A stretch of 64,000 bases of DNA from Branchiostoma floridae. Its lineage: Eukaryota; Chordata; Leptocardii; Amphioxiformes; Branchiostomatidae. Below the pieces are notes generated by a model that searched no databases, was not told the origin of the DNA, and saw nothing but the letters and a program-made list of their open reading frames with translations. Shown here piece after piece: positions 42,701-57,700 of this stretch. The DNA is taken from contig NC_049986.1 in assembly GCF_000003815.2 (NCBI RefSeq), positions 18,347,049 through 18,411,048 of the forward strand. The letters are read 5' to 3'. Every line of letters starts with the position of its first letter. The stretch's first letter is position 1. The position numbers were made by a program, and so were the translations under genes.

Positions 42701-45700
42701 AATGTACTTTACTGTCTGTGCTGACAACTTGGTTCATCGGTTCCAAGTAGCTCTCTTATCTGTAGCATTTCAGGGCCAAACAAGTCTTGTAGAAGGGCAT
42801 TTTGACAGTCACAAAACTGGTCTATATACACCGTACAACATTTAAGACTATACATACAAAATTAATGTACTATGCTGTCTTTCTTGACAAATTGGCTCAT
42901 TGGTTCATCTCATCAAAGTAGCTCTCTTATCTGCAGTGTTTCGGGACCAAACAAGTCTTTTAGAAGCACCTTTTGACAGTCACAAAACCGGTCTACATAC
43001 ACTGTACAACATTTACAAATGTCATATATCTGATTGTGTCCTTTAAAATACAAAGACACACACTTTTTTTCGGCGGAAACTTTCCCATCAGTTCTTTTCA
43101 TGCGAAGAAACTTCTATAAATGAGTTTTCTCACACTATGATCTGAAAGACGAATGAATTAATGGTTGTAACTTAGGATAAAGACAAGGTAAGACATCTAG
43201 CACTTCCCTTGGTAGCGGTCATTCATTATGAGCGTATCATTTTCTTCAACAAATTTGTACTTCAGGGGTTCCAAAAATGCAATATTTCAACATCTCTGAC
43301 TAGTACTGAAGATCATACTGATACCACCAAGCCAAAAATTGGTTCCAAAACCAGTAAAGCTTAATGCAAGATATGCAATGAAGACACTACCAGTTTTTCT
43401 AAAAGGCTTGTCACAATCATGCTTCCATTCTACTTCCCATTCTTTCCTTTTGTGTTTCCCACTCAATCTGTGGTTCAGTGGCAAACACATTAGTCTCCAA
43501 TCTTACAGCTGCAGAATCATTCACGCAGCCATAGTGGTAACATCTGAATCACACAATCCATCTCCCTCCAACCTCCTTCTCTCTCTCTCAAACAGACAAG
43601 GGGTTGAAATTGCCATTGCAGGAGCTACAAAGTGTCCATGTAACAAAGTGTCATTCCCAGCTCAGCTGGTTCAATTCACAGCCAGTTTTGGATGTAGCCA
43701 CCAGCCTTTATTACAAGTTAGAAGACCAAGAAAATGTGCTCACAGTACCAATTTCGTCATGAGAGTTAACAAAACACACCCAGCAATTCCCCTATATTTT
43801 GTTTCTGTGGATATGGAACAAACTCAAAGGTAAGTTGGAAGTTACTAGACCTCTCATATTATCTTGGAATATGTTTATGAACTTTTTAAGCACGGATGTA
43901 CAATGCATGCTTCTTTGATGCTATTCTCCAAGCAGATGTTACAGTCAGGAGGCAGATGAAAGAAATCACACGCACAACTAGTCCCAAGACTGTAATCTCT
44001 ACTTGGAGAATACCTTGGCACAACATCGACACAACATATTATTGTCAGAGGAAGTGCTGGTATCATCTTACATATCATACTAAGTACCCAGTGGCTTGAA
44101 ACAAAAAAAAATAAATTTTGTAATGACAACAAGGATGTTCACAGGACATGTAGAATGAAATCTAAGGAAATGGCAATTTCAACCCCTGTATGCTCAAATC
44201 ACCTTTTCAGACCTTCAATCAGATCATCACACGGATCACATTATCGCAGATTCACTCCACACACTGAACACATCAGGTAAATACGCAGCACACTGGATCA
44301 CTCTTGCTCATTACCAGACATTCGCCTGTGACATGCCAGCAAAAGTTACCAACCGATTCACTCTTGACTGTTCAGGGCTCGAAATGCTGTGAGCAAATGC
44401 ACCTTTGAGCACCCAAAATTGGAGTTGTGTACCTAACTTTTGACAGTGGATGCACTGTTGAATAGGGTCACGTATGTGACAATACTATTGCAAAAATACA
44501 GCATATTTTGGTTTCAAAAAAAGTTACAAAACCTGTGTTGTATGATTGTGTTACATAATATACTTATTTGAATTCAAAGTTAGTAATAGAAGTTTGACTC
44601 AAGTTCTTAACACAGGGAGTAACTGTGTTCGATGTGCTACATAATACACTTATTTGAATTTGAAGTTACTTATAGAATTTTTGACTCAAGTTCACACAGG
44701 CAGTGAGGTTTTAGGTTATACTGATGTTCTACTTTACAATGTTCACCGAACTTTTTCTTCTGTGCACCTCAGTTTTAAGGTTAGGGGCTCAAGTGCACTT
44801 ATTTCCAAAAATGGATTTCTTGCCCTGACATTAGAGGTTGGTAACTTGCTAGGAACCCCAGCCAGTGCTAACACCCAGGGCCTAGAAAAGAAAAAAAATG
44901 TTGTGTTTCCTGTTTCCCGACCTACCCTAGAAAAACCTGCCGACCCTAGACTCTTTTGGGGATTACAGTCACATAGTTTCTAGTTAGAATTCTTATTCAG
45001 CCTGCTTCCTATTCAAGTAAAAAGTACTGCTGGTCCTATCTAATCAAGGATAAATGTATCCACAGATATTAACCATTATGCAGGAAATTGAAGTTTGACT
45101 TTGAAAATTTAAGTGTTCTCATGAAATTCAGTTTTTCTTTGTTAAACTGTATTGTGTGTATCACTAGAGTTTTGGTCAAATTAAAAACAAATCCATACTA
45201 ATCGACTCTAATCTTTTTCAGGACTGAAACAGGAAACACAACATTTTTTCCCTAGGCCCTACAGAAGAACCTGCTTGCAGCTTGCAGGCATGACACAAAC
45301 TGCAGGCCTGTTGAGTGAGATGTCAGCGCAGACTGTCACCATGTCTTTCCTTTCTTATGGAAATCCAAGAAAGGACTGCTATTTGAAATATTGTGAACTT
45401 TCTTTCCTACAATCATTTGAACATCAACCCAGTGCCATGTGGCAAGTTCTCTTTGAAAAACAACACATTCTGAATGCAACATTAATGCAGAGATATGTAG
45501 AAAGTCATGGAATTAATTTACTCAATCATTTAAGACTTCTGCGTATGAAATATGCACATCTCAACATTGAAAATGACCATATGTTCATATTTATCTTCAA
45601 GCTGTTTTTCTTTTTTTTTGTACAAAAATGCAAAGGAAACGAAAGAAAAGATAAGATAAGAGTGCAACACTTACGTTCAGGTGGCATTTCTGAGGGTAGA

Positions 45701-48700
45701 GGCTGTCTCATGGCGCCCCCTTGTGGCTGGTGATGGTACTGCTCCATGGATGCGACCCTGGGTGGGTACACTGCCTGTCTGCTGTACGAAGACGGTGGAG
45801 ACTGAGACGGTGGCATGTCAGGCGGCTCCCTCAGACCGACCCCACTGGTAAGGAGTGTGGGTAAAACAAACGATTAATATCTGTGTACGGGAATGGACAA
45901 CTGTAAAGGGAGAAATATTTCTGGTAATCTACCTTCACGGCAGGAAGAAAAGGGAATTTTGCATTATTTTAAGACTAAGTTTGCAGGAGCAAATACCGAG
46001 AAGAGGAAACGTTCTCAGTGGTTTTACTTTCAAGTTCCCAAGGTAGAGCCCACAGCCAAAAATGCGACCAACAAATGAAGATTTTCACTTTTACAGTACC
46101 CATTTTCAACCTGCACTTTGTATTAGAAAACGTATGCTTTGTGTACCACTACCAGACAGAAAGGTCTCACACTGCAGTGACTTACTTAGAACTGTGTTCT
46201 GAGACAGTCGACCTTGAGACCAGGCCTGGAGGTGGTGGAGAAGGGGGAGAGGACGTTCCCTTGGCGACCAGGGGGCTGCCTTTCTTCACTTCCCCCTTAA
46301 AGGAGGGAATCTCCTTTGTGGTCCCTTTCTCCACAGCTTTTCTGTTCCTAGCACGGTACCTGTACGGAACAGAATGAAAAAAAACAACTTTTGCGATGAA
46401 CAATTTTCAACACTTTTACCTTCACTTCAACACCGGGACTCTGCATTCATTTTTTGGGAATATACCAGCCACTTTAAAACTTGCACTGAACAACAGAACC
46501 TTCACATACCTAACCCAACGCAAATATCAGTGTATCCACAGGGAAATATCAGGTGCAAAACTCTAATAATTCTAGGTGCACAAAATTCCATAAGCATTTT
46601 TAGTCCCGAAAACGTAATCTTTTTTCATGGTTTTTGCATCAATTCATTGTAAAAGCAAAAATCATTTCATCACAGTTCCATGCAAACAGATGATAGCAGA
46701 GTTGATCCATGTTGCTCCCCTACCTGTACATCTCCTCATCGGAGTGTGCAAATGTGCAGTTGATGCCACGAGGGCAGCCGGTTCCGTTTCGGTTCAGGTC
46801 CCGGCACATGCTGGTCTTATATTTCCCACTTGTCACCTGGGGAAAACAAACAGTAGAGAAAAATTCAAACACTGGTAGCTGCCACAACATTCTAGTCTCT
46901 GATTCCTGGGGCTTTGAGGAGTTATTGGGGTTCTCACCAGGATTATTTCATGGGACATTAGCACGCTGAAGCCGCATAGCAAGCGGCGTAGGTGTGAGCA
47001 TTGAAGGGGAGCCTTTAACCCTAAGAAAGACTAACTCTTGCATCTTGAGGGACAATTCTAACGGAATGATAAGGAAAACATTTTAAACCTTTTTAGGGCA
47101 AGAGAAGATCAGAAACGCCTCCTATGCTGGTTAAAACACAGCATAAGGGCTCAAACCACAGCATAGGAGATACAAATCCCAGCGTAGGGGCCTCAACTAT
47201 GCAGCTAAAACCCTGCTGAAGACCCACTATCACCCTAAAACAATATTTCATACTCTTGGGGTGATTTGAAACAGATCATGCCCAGTTAATAGGAATTCTT
47301 CTTCTAACAGTGATGTACTTTTAAAAGTAAATCGGACAGATAGCCATTGAAAATTTTGAGGTACTTGTGTTTACCTTTAAAAGTATGTCACTGTTAGAAG
47401 AAAAATTCATATTAACTGTGCTCATACGTGACAAATGAATCTCTTCAATGAGATCACGCCCAGTCCTCACCTGTGCAGAGTCGCCCTTCCTGTTGCCGCT
47501 GTAGTTCTGGATGAAGTCCACCACGCCCTGCACCACCAGCTTGACCGCCTGCATGCCCTTCCGGGTGTTGTCCCACAGCGGCGTCTCGCTGTCCGGGCTC
47601 GGGTCGATCTTGGCCAGCTCGTCGAAGTACGGGCGCAGGCGCGACAGGTTGGCGGGGTCGCCGGAGCGCTGCAGGGCGATGACCAGCTCGTTCACGCTCT
47701 GGGCGAAGGACGCTGGCGTCTGCAACTGTGGTGGGTGAACATGACTTTGTAAGTGATCTAGTCTGTGTAACACAAGCTCTGCTGTGCAGGGATGTAACTG
47801 GCCCCTACCCGCAGAGGAGGCCGGCGGATGTTTGGCAGGCTGCTATAAGTGAGATTTAATCAGGCTATGTGTGGTCTATACTTACGATGGATTACATGCC
47901 ATGATTTGAGTCCTGTCACATTTCTATCATCTAACATGTTTGCTACTACTACTACTAATAATTAGTTACTAATTCACATTTCCGTTCTTGTGTTCACCAG
48001 AATTTTGGAAACTTCATGTGACACAGAAAACAATAGTTCCATTGTACACAATGGATTTTCACGACTGCACATCTTCTCACATGATTATACAAGCAAACTA
48101 TACCTTCAGATATTGAATGATTTGTGACAACAAGGACGTTTGCCCGTTTCTAGTCTCTCCTAGCCAGTTTTGTCACATGTCAAAGCATATCTGCATCACG
48201 AGAGGAGAGTGGTTACCTTGTCGATGATAGACTGCATGTGAGACTTGTGAGCCGTGTCCCCGTACAGAAGAGAGGACCACTGCTCAGGAGATATCCTCAG
48301 TCCAGCCTCCATGGCTATCTGAACAATCTGAGCGTCGTGTTCTCTTCTCAGGCCGTCATATGTACGGAACTGTGGTAGAGAGACAGAAAAATCTGATGAA
48401 AACCAGTAACCAGCATTTGCTTTTAACAAATGAAGAATCTTTACCTTCCAATCTTACCAGAAATTGTCGTACTCACAAAAAAAGATACACGTACTAGAAA
48501 GGCCGACATTTGCTTAAGAGCAAATACAGCATATTTCAGCCATACCCCTTCCCACGCAACATTGGACTGTTCCAAATCACCCCTGCGCAAAAATGGAACA
48601 TCCTCCTAACAGTACATTATCCCCCAAAGTGGACTGTTATTGTGAATTGATTCCAGGTAAAAACAGAGCTTGCTTCTATTTTTCAGAAAATGACAATAAT

Positions 48701-51700
48701 CACACCTTCCATTCAGAAAATTTTCATCATGACTGAAAATTGTTGAATGACTTCATGTAATGTCATTAACAATTTTCAGTACAATAACTAGGTGTAAGTT
48801 TAAAAAAGTATAAGCTCCTTGTAATGTGGGTACATTTATTATTGCAGTGAACTTTTTTTATTCAAGTAGGGCATACGATTTAATAATTATCAAGCAGGTG
48901 CAGGTACTGTAGGAGCGTTTGTTTTCTTCAAGCTGTAAAACTGTTAAACTGTTTTACTTTGTATGCAATCAGCCATCGAGCCTATTCTTATTTTAGTTTA
49001 ACAACTTCCTGCCAGACCCGGAAGATACGATTGAACCTTGTTCGAGGATTTATTTTCGTCTGTCTGGTCAGTCTGTTCATACCCTGGCGCTGAGAGTGTT
49101 TTATTGGGCTGAAACTCTGGCAGTTTAAAGTTACTTACAATTTAAATGTTCAAAGTTTATGTCAAACAACAACAGCACTAGGAACACATACATTTGCTCT
49201 GGAGAAAATACAGCAGTTTTCGCAAGTTCGAATTCCAGTCCAGTCATAGAAATGTGGCCACTACAGACAGGTGGTCACTATAGAGAAAATGCTGATCTAT
49301 TGACTATGAGCCATACGTTACACATGATTTCAGTACACTGATCATTAGTTATATAAACATTGCACAGGTAAGCTAAATTGTTTAGATGTACAATTAAGTT
49401 CAAATAATTCTGAAGAGAAATATTGATGAGAAAATAATCATTCTCGCCACTGTCTAACTTATAATTACGTATCAAAACTAAACGCAGATTTTCTAACTAA
49501 CGCACCTTTCGCCGACTTCATCAAAGGATCGCCGGCTATCAATCAAACACGGCTGTTGATTAGACTTAGAGTTTCAAACAGTCATGTGCTGTGTGCCAGT
49601 TGACAGCGAACTTCATGCTACGTGATGTTTTACATTGCTTGGACCTTCTTTCCTACAGCGGTGCTTCTACAAAATATTTAGACTGTAACACTGAGTCCCA
49701 CATGTTTTATAGAATAGAATTTGACGCAGAACAGCGTTTTTTGCTGGGTATTTTTCTTGAAACATGTCCGTGGGAATATCAGCGAGGCGGCGACGTAGGG
49801 AAATCAGACCGTCAACAAAAGTCGCACGGCGGCTAACGGCGCAGCGAAGATACTAGCGCTATAAATAAGCGCTTCAACTAAGGATGGCAACCCGTACCAG
49901 GGTTCTAGCTAGTGCATTTTAGCATAGTGGGCCACTACGCTAAAATTTTTGACCACTACGCTAAAATAAGGGCCACTACGCTAATTTTTAACTAGTGTAG
50001 TGGTGCTTTGCTATCATTTGCTTGTTCAACAATGTCTAATCAATGTCTGAACAATGAAAACTGATGATATGCCACTCAAAACTGACCCCAAAATCCTTCA
50101 AATTACATGTGATGTTAACAGAGTGCCAACTTTTAACTCCACACCAATCTCCTGATTGATCGCTTCACTACCATGCCATTCCCACTACGCTAAAATAAAA
50201 TCCTGGCTAGAACCCTGCGTACAATATTTTTGTATACTGTTGAGCTAAGTAAAGTTTGTTGTTTATGAGGTTTTAGTTGTCTTTGAAGCTTTGACCCGAA
50301 ATATTTTAAAGTCAAACTGCTGAAGAGAAGTAAGTGACTGCTACGATTATCGTAGATATGGCCCTAAAAAAACTGATAAAAGAAGCCTTCTCAATAGTCT
50401 AAAATGCAAGAGCTTCCGGGGGGGGCTTCGCCCACCTGGGTCCCCCCCCACAGTGGCCCTGCCCCTGGACCCCGCCAGGGACATTCGGCGGCCCCCGGCC
50501 CCCTGTCCGACGCTTTGAAAAAATCCTGGAGAGAAGTCTGTACGGCCTGAGTCTTCAAGTTAACGTATTGTGTGGTCCCGCTTATGAATATTAATTAGCC
50601 TTCGCTTTCCTCTTCGCTGATTGGCTGAACCATTAATTGAATTAACTCTTCCTGCCGGCTAGACGCAGGTGCAGATGTCGGCTCTGTGGGGTGAACGTCC
50701 GAAAGGTCATGGCATGGAGAACGAAAGAAAACCAATTTCCCCTCAAAAAAGTGCTGTAATTAAGCCTTTTACAGTACTTTATGCCAAAAATTTTACTTGG
50801 ATCATTTTACCAACTATCTTATGCCTATCTATACCAAATGTTACTCATACCAGGGTACAGGGGTGCAAAACATACCGTTATAAGACCGTCAACAACAGTC
50901 GCACGGAGCTAACAGCGCAGCGAAAATACCATCGCTAGCGTTTCAACTTCGGATAACAAGTTATAAGTACTGTTGAACTCAGTAACTTTAAAGTTTGTTT
51001 TTAGTTGCCTTTGACAGTTTGACCTGAAATAGTGTTACGCTAAACTCCTGAAGAGAAGTTAAGTGACTGCTGCGATTATCATAGATATGCCCCTAAGAAC
51101 TGATACAATATAAAGCCTTCTGAATAGTCTAAAATGCGAGAGCCTTAGGCGGGCTTCGCTCCCCCTGGCGGGAACACTGCTATATACGGGATTATGAATA
51201 TTAATTAGCCTTTGGCCTCCTCTTCGCTGATTGGCTAGGTCTTTCATTCAATTAACTCTCCGGCTGACGCGCACAGGTGTGGCTCTGTGCGGGGTCACGG
51301 AAGGTCACGTCAGGAGGCCAAAAGAAAACAAATTTCCCCTCAGAAAAGTGCCAAAATTAATCATTTTAAAGTTGTTTATGTCAAAAATTTGACTTGAATC
51401 TTGTTACCAAGTATCTAATGCCTATCTATACCAAATTTCAGGTCATTTAATTGTAATACCAGGGTACAGGAGCCAAAAGTGTCCTTTTTTGGTCAAAAAT
51501 TGGCCAAAAATCGCAAAAATAAGCATTTTGCTGCACTGTACACCAAAAGTGTTATTGAATTTATATGAAGGTATTATCAAGGCACATCTGTGTCAAATTT
51601 CAGCTCATTCGGTTGCAATACCAAGGTACAGGAGCCAAAAGTGTCCTTTTTTGGTCAAAAATTGGTCAAAAAATCGCAAAAATAAGCATTTTGTTGTACT

Positions 51701-54700
51701 GTACACCAAAAGTGTTATTGAATTTATATGAGGGCATTATCAAAGCACATCTCTGTCAAATTTCAGCTCATTTGGTTGTAATACCAGGGTACAGGGGCCA
51801 AAAGTGTCCTTTTTTGGTCAAAAATTGGTCAAAAAATCGCAAAAATAAGCATTTTGTTGTACTGTACACCAAAAGTGTTATCAAATTTATATGGGGGCAT
51901 TATCAAGGCACATCTCTGTCAAATTTCAGCTCATTTGGTTGTAATACCAGGGTACAGGGGCCAAAATATACAGTTTTGGTCTAAAATTGACCAAAAAATC
52001 TCAATAAAATCATTTTAGAGGCAGATATGAAAAAAATGGGAAAAAAGCATCAAGGTATTGGCCCACTCTACCCCTGTGCCGAATTTCAGGTCATTCGGTC
52101 CAGGAACGGCGGAGATGAATCACTTTGAAGATTTGTCAGGAGAAAGAAAGAAAGTAAGAAAGAAACACTAGAAAGGCCGACATTTGCTTAAGAGCAAATA
52201 CAGCATATTTCAGCCATACCCCTTCCCACGCAACATTGGACTGTTCCAAATCACCCCTGCGCAAAAATGGAACATCCTCTTAACAGTACATTATCCCCCA
52301 AAGTGGACTGGTATTGTGAATTGATTCCAGGTAAAAACAGAGCTTGCTTCTATTTTTCAGAAAATGACAATAATCACACCTTCCATTCAGAAAATTTTCA
52401 TCATGACTGAAAATTTTTGAATGACTTCATGTAATGTCATTAACAATTTTCAGTACGATAACTAGGTGTAAGTTTAAAAAAGTATAAGCTCCTTGTGATG
52501 TGGGTACATTCATTATTGCAGTGAACTTTTTTTTATTCAAGTAGGGCATACGATTTAATAATTATCAAGCAGGTGCAGGTACTGTAGGAGCGTTTGTTTT
52601 CTTCAAGCTGTAAAACTGTTAAACTGTTTTACTTTGTATGCAATCAGCCATCGAGCCTATTATTATTTTAGTTTAACAACTTCCTGCCAGACCCGGAAGA
52701 TACGATTGAACCTTGTTCGAGGATTTATTTTCGTCTGTCTGGTCAGTCTGTTCATACCCTCGAGGCTGGCGCTGAGAGTGTTTTATTGGGCTGAAACTCT
52801 GGCAGTTTAAAGTTACTTACAATTTAAATGTTCAAAGTTTATGTCAAACAACAACAGCACTAGGAAATGTGGCCACTATAGACAGGTGGTCACTATAGAG
52901 AAAATGCTGATCTATTGACTAGGAGCCATACGTTACACATGATCATTAATCATATAAACATTGCACAGGTAAGCCAATTGTTTAGATGTACAATTAAGTT
53001 CAAATAATTCTGAAGAGAAATATTGATGAGAAAATAATCATTCTCGCCACTGTCTAACTTATAATTACGTATCAAAACTAAATGCAGATTTTCTAACTAA
53101 CGCACCTTTCGCCGACTTCATCAAAGGACCGCCGGCTATCAATCAAGTTAGAGTTTCAAACAGCCATGTGCTGTGTGCCAGTTGACAGCGAACTTCATGC
53201 TACGTGATGTTTTACATTGCTTGGACCTTCTTTCCTACAGCGGTGCTTCTACAAAATATTTAGACTGTAACACTGAGTCCCACATGTTTTATAGAATAGA
53301 ATTTGACGCAGAACAGCGTTTTTTGCTGGGTATTTTTCTTGAAACATGTTCGTGGGAATATCAGCGAGGCGGCGACGTAGTGATATCAGACCGTCAACAA
53401 AAGTCGCACGGCGGCTAACGGCGCATCGAAGATACTAGCGCTATAAATAAGCGCTTCAACTAAGGATGGCAACCCGTACAATATTTTTGTATACTGTTGA
53501 GCTAAGTAAAGTTTGTTGTTTATGAGATTTTAGTTGTCTTTGAAGCTTTGACCCGAAATATTTTAAAGTCAAACTGCTGAAGAGAAGTAAGTGACTGCTA
53601 CGATTATCGTAGATATGGCCCTAAAAAAACTGATAAAAGAAGCCTTCTCAATAGTCTAAAATGCAAGAGCTTCCGGGGGGGCTTCGCCCACCTGGGTCCC
53701 CCCCCCCCACCCCACAGTGGCCCGGCCCCTGGACCCCGCCAGGGACATTCGGCGGCCCCCGGACCCCTGTCCGACGCTTTGAAAAAATCCTGGCGAGAAG
53801 TCTGTACGGCCTGAGTCTTCAAGTTAACGTATTGTGTGGTCCCGCTTATGAATATTAATTAGCCTTTGCTTTCCTCTTCGCTGATTGGCTGAACCATTAA
53901 TTGAATTAACTCTTCCTGCCGGCTAGACGCAGGTGCAGATGTCGGCTCTGTGGGGTGAACGTCCGAAAGATCATGGCATGGAGAACGAAAGAAAACCAAT
54001 TTCCCCTAAAAAAAGTGCTGTAATTAAGCCTTTTACAGTACTTTAAGCCAAAAATTTTACTTGGATCATTTTACCAACTATCTTATGCCTATCTATACCA
54101 AATGTTACTCATACCAGGGTACAGGGGTGCAAAATATACCGGTATAAGACCGTCAACAACAGTCGCACGGAGCTAACAGCGCAGCGAAAATACCATCGCT
54201 AGCGTTTCAACTTCGGATAACAAGTTATAAGTACTGTTGAACTCAGTAACGTTAAAGTTTGTTTTTAGTTGCCTTTGACGGTTTGACCTGAAATAGTGTT
54301 ACGCTAAACTCCTGAAGAGAAGTTAAGTGACTGCTGCGATTATCATAGATATGCCCCTAAGAACTGATACAATATAAAGCCTTCTGAATAGTGTAAAATG
54401 CGAGAGCCTTAGGCGGGCTTCGCTCCCCCTGGCGGGAACACTGCTATATACGGGATCATGAGGCCCCGCTTATGAATATTAATTAGCCTTTGGCCTCCTC
54501 TTCGCTGATTGGCTAGGTCTTTGATTCAATCAACTCTCCGGCTGACGCGCACAGGTGTGGCTCTGTGCGGGGTCACGGAAGGTCACGTCAGGAGGCCAAA
54601 AGAAAACAAATTTCCCCTCAGAAAAGTGCCAAAATTAATCATTTTAAAGTTGTTTATGTCAAAAATTTGACTTGAATCTTGTTACCAAGTATCTAATGCC

Positions 54701-57700
54701 TATCTATACCAAATTTCAGGTCATTTAATTGTAATACCAGGGTACAGGAGCCAAAAGTGTCCTTTTTTGGTCAAAAATTGGCCAAAAATCGCAAAAAATA
54801 AGCCTTTTGTTGCACTGTACACCAAAAGTGTTATTGAATTTATATGAAGGTATTATCAAGGCACATCTGTGTCAAATTTCAGCTCATTCGGTTGCAATAC
54901 CAAGGTACAGGAGCCAAAAGTGTCCTTTTTTGGTCAAAAATTGGTAAAAAAAATCGCAAAAATAAGCATTTTGTTGTACTGTACACCAAAAGTGTTATTG
55001 AATTTATATGGGGGCATTATCAAGGCACATCTCTGTCAAATTTCAGCTCATTTGGTTGTAATACCAGGGTACAGGGGCCAAAAGTGTCCTTTTTTGGTCA
55101 AAAATTGGTAAAAAAAATCGCAAAAATAAGCATTTTGTTGTACTGTACACCAAAAGTGTTATCGAATTTATATGGGGGCATTATCAAGGCACATCTCTGT
55201 CAAATTTCAGCTCATTTGGTTGTAATACCAGGGTACAGGGGCCAAAAGTGTCCTTTTTTGGTCAAAAATTGGTCAAAAAATCGCAAAAATAAGCATTTTG
55301 TTGTACTGTACACCAAAAGTGTTATTGAATTTATATGGGGGCATTATCAAGGCACATCTCTGTCAAATTTCAGCTCATTTGGTTGTAATATTAGGGTACA
55401 GGGGCCAAAATATACAGTTTTGGTCTAAAATTGACCAAAAAAATCTCAATAAAATCATTTTAGAGGCAGATATGAAAAAACTGAGAAAAAAGCATCAAGG
55501 TATTGGCCCATTCTATCCCTGTGCCAAATTTCAGGTCATTCGGTCCAGGAACGGCGGAGATGAATCACTTTGAAGATTTGACAGGAGAAAGAAGAAAGAA
55601 AGAAAGAAACATTACGAATACAATATATTTCACCATACTATGTATGGCTGAAATATAATTACGAATACAATATATTTCACCATACTATGTATGGCTGAAA
55701 TATAACTAACACTTCTATCCTTAATTCTTTTGGGCTAGAGAAAAATAGTGTATTTCCATTTACCTGAGTGATCCTATTAAAAAAAACTACCATCTTCTGT
55801 TTGGTTGTCTACTAGTGCTGGCAAGGAACATGAAAATTTTCAACATGACTTTTTAGTGACGAAAACTTGGTAGAATCCTTTTATAACATGCTTTCTTTAT
55901 TTTTACTGCAATAAAAATGTGTTTGTACAATTTATATCCGTACAATTAGAACAGGGTATTGAAAATGCCTTATTTCCATTTTCTGCAATTTTATACCTAA
56001 TTCACATCACAGAGCCTGTATTAGTCAAATTCCTGACTGAAAACAATCCAAAAAGTCTTTGGTATCCCACCTCTTCCTTGAGTTCCATGAGTGAGGAGTC
56101 TCCATCTCTCTTGTACACCTTGAAGCAGGAGGCCCTGTACAAGAGCTGCACCACGTGGCCAATGCTGGTCTTGGAGGCTTGGGAGAACTGCTTCTCCAGT
56201 CTCTGCACCACAAACATGACCAGAACCTTTCTGGACAGGGCAGAACCGTCCTCAAGAGCCAACAGGATCAGCTTCAGGGTTTCTTCCTGCATGGCTGAAA
56301 AGGGAGGCAATTCAACAGTTGTAAATCACAAACTTGTAAAGGCAGAGGGGAGATTTAACACTTTCAAACACATTATTCGTCAAACATGAGCTAGAAGCAA
56401 GTATCTTGTATCAGCTACCTTAATAAAATCTTCAAACCAGAGAGATCTACGGCTAGAAAGTCATTAAGACTTGCATGTTTTCTGTACTCGGTTTTTGGAT
56501 GTTGTCTCGAGTCTGGACCAGGCCAAGCGAACCAGTATCCACCTTTATCCATGTAGTACTAGCAGGCACATGAGATCACGTGGCGCAATCGGCAGCATGT
56601 TGGACTCAGGCCCAAGAGGTCCTGAGTTCAAATCCCGCTAAACGACTGATCTTGTGCCCTTGGGAAAGACACTTTACACGACTTTTTCCACTTCACTCAG
56701 GTGAAAATGAGTACCTAGCTTAGGCTAGAAACGTCCCTTGGATAGGACGTTAAATAACGACTGCGTTATAATGATCAACATAATGATCGTTGGCACTAAG
56801 GGAAGAAAGAGAAAGAAAGGCACGTACCTGGCCCCAGGAACTGGCACCCCCTGGCCCTGACTGCCGCCCACAGGTTCTGTGACAGTTGCTGTGGGTTCTG
56901 GTGCTGCAGAATCAGCTCCGTCACCGTCCGCTCTCCGAGAGATCGTGCCGCTCTCATGGCACGAGCTCTGCCCTCATCCTCCACCAGCTGGCAGTTGACC
57001 AGCGTGACCAGTTTACGCTGCATGGGTCGACTTAGAGTGCTGTTGTTTCCTGCTCCTCCTGGAAAAAAGAGAAAATTAACTGGTTTTGAATGTGATATTG
57101 AATGGATATATTAAGAAATATACTGAAGCCAAGTACACACAAAATTGTGCTCGAGATGTAACAATGCAATTAAACTCTATTATTTGACCATGAATAATCC
57201 CTTTCCTCAAATCACTGTTATGTAGAAATATGACCAGTTGCTATTTTGGATATAACATGACTTGTGCCATCAATTTCGCCAACACTTTGCTTTATAAGTT
57301 GTGACATCAAATGCAAACAAAATTTGTAAAACTAGACTTTAATGGAAAGGCAATATTTTTGAGAAAATGCACCATATTTCCCTCCTTTTCATAAAATAAG
57401 TATGAAATGGTCATAAATTATGCATATCAGGTGCTAAGTGCTACTCATATCCCCAATATGAAAATGTAAAAGCAGATGAAACAGTGCAACATACCACCAC
57501 TGAATGGCTTCAGGTACAAGGCCAGCTCCTCTATACACTCCATGGCATCCTCGTAATACTCCGTAAACTCGGTGACTCCCGCAACGCCGTTCTCCGACTT
57601 CTGCGCATCGCCGCTGACCAACTGCAGGATGGCGAAGTTGACGGGCAGGACGTCCGTGTCCACGGAGATGGTGGTCTGGTCGAAGGGACACTGCTTGCTG

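Noticed and set aside
45275-45733. 152-codon plus-strand frame
   Set aside because: It starts in a transposon end, covers intron and runs antisense into Roquin exon 8; no family resemblance or splice support.
47435-47752. 105-codon plus-strand frame
   Set aside because: Antisense shadow of Roquin exon 5.
51489-55573. Frames of 80-194 codons with repeated [15 protein letters not shown]-type text
   Set aside because: Translations of the 163-bp subrepeat in the 3.4-kb element; the same peptide recurs in different frames.
56581-56640. Functional tRNA gene
   Set aside because: A- and B-boxes are present, but the cloverleaf is poor and the head continues into a SINE body.
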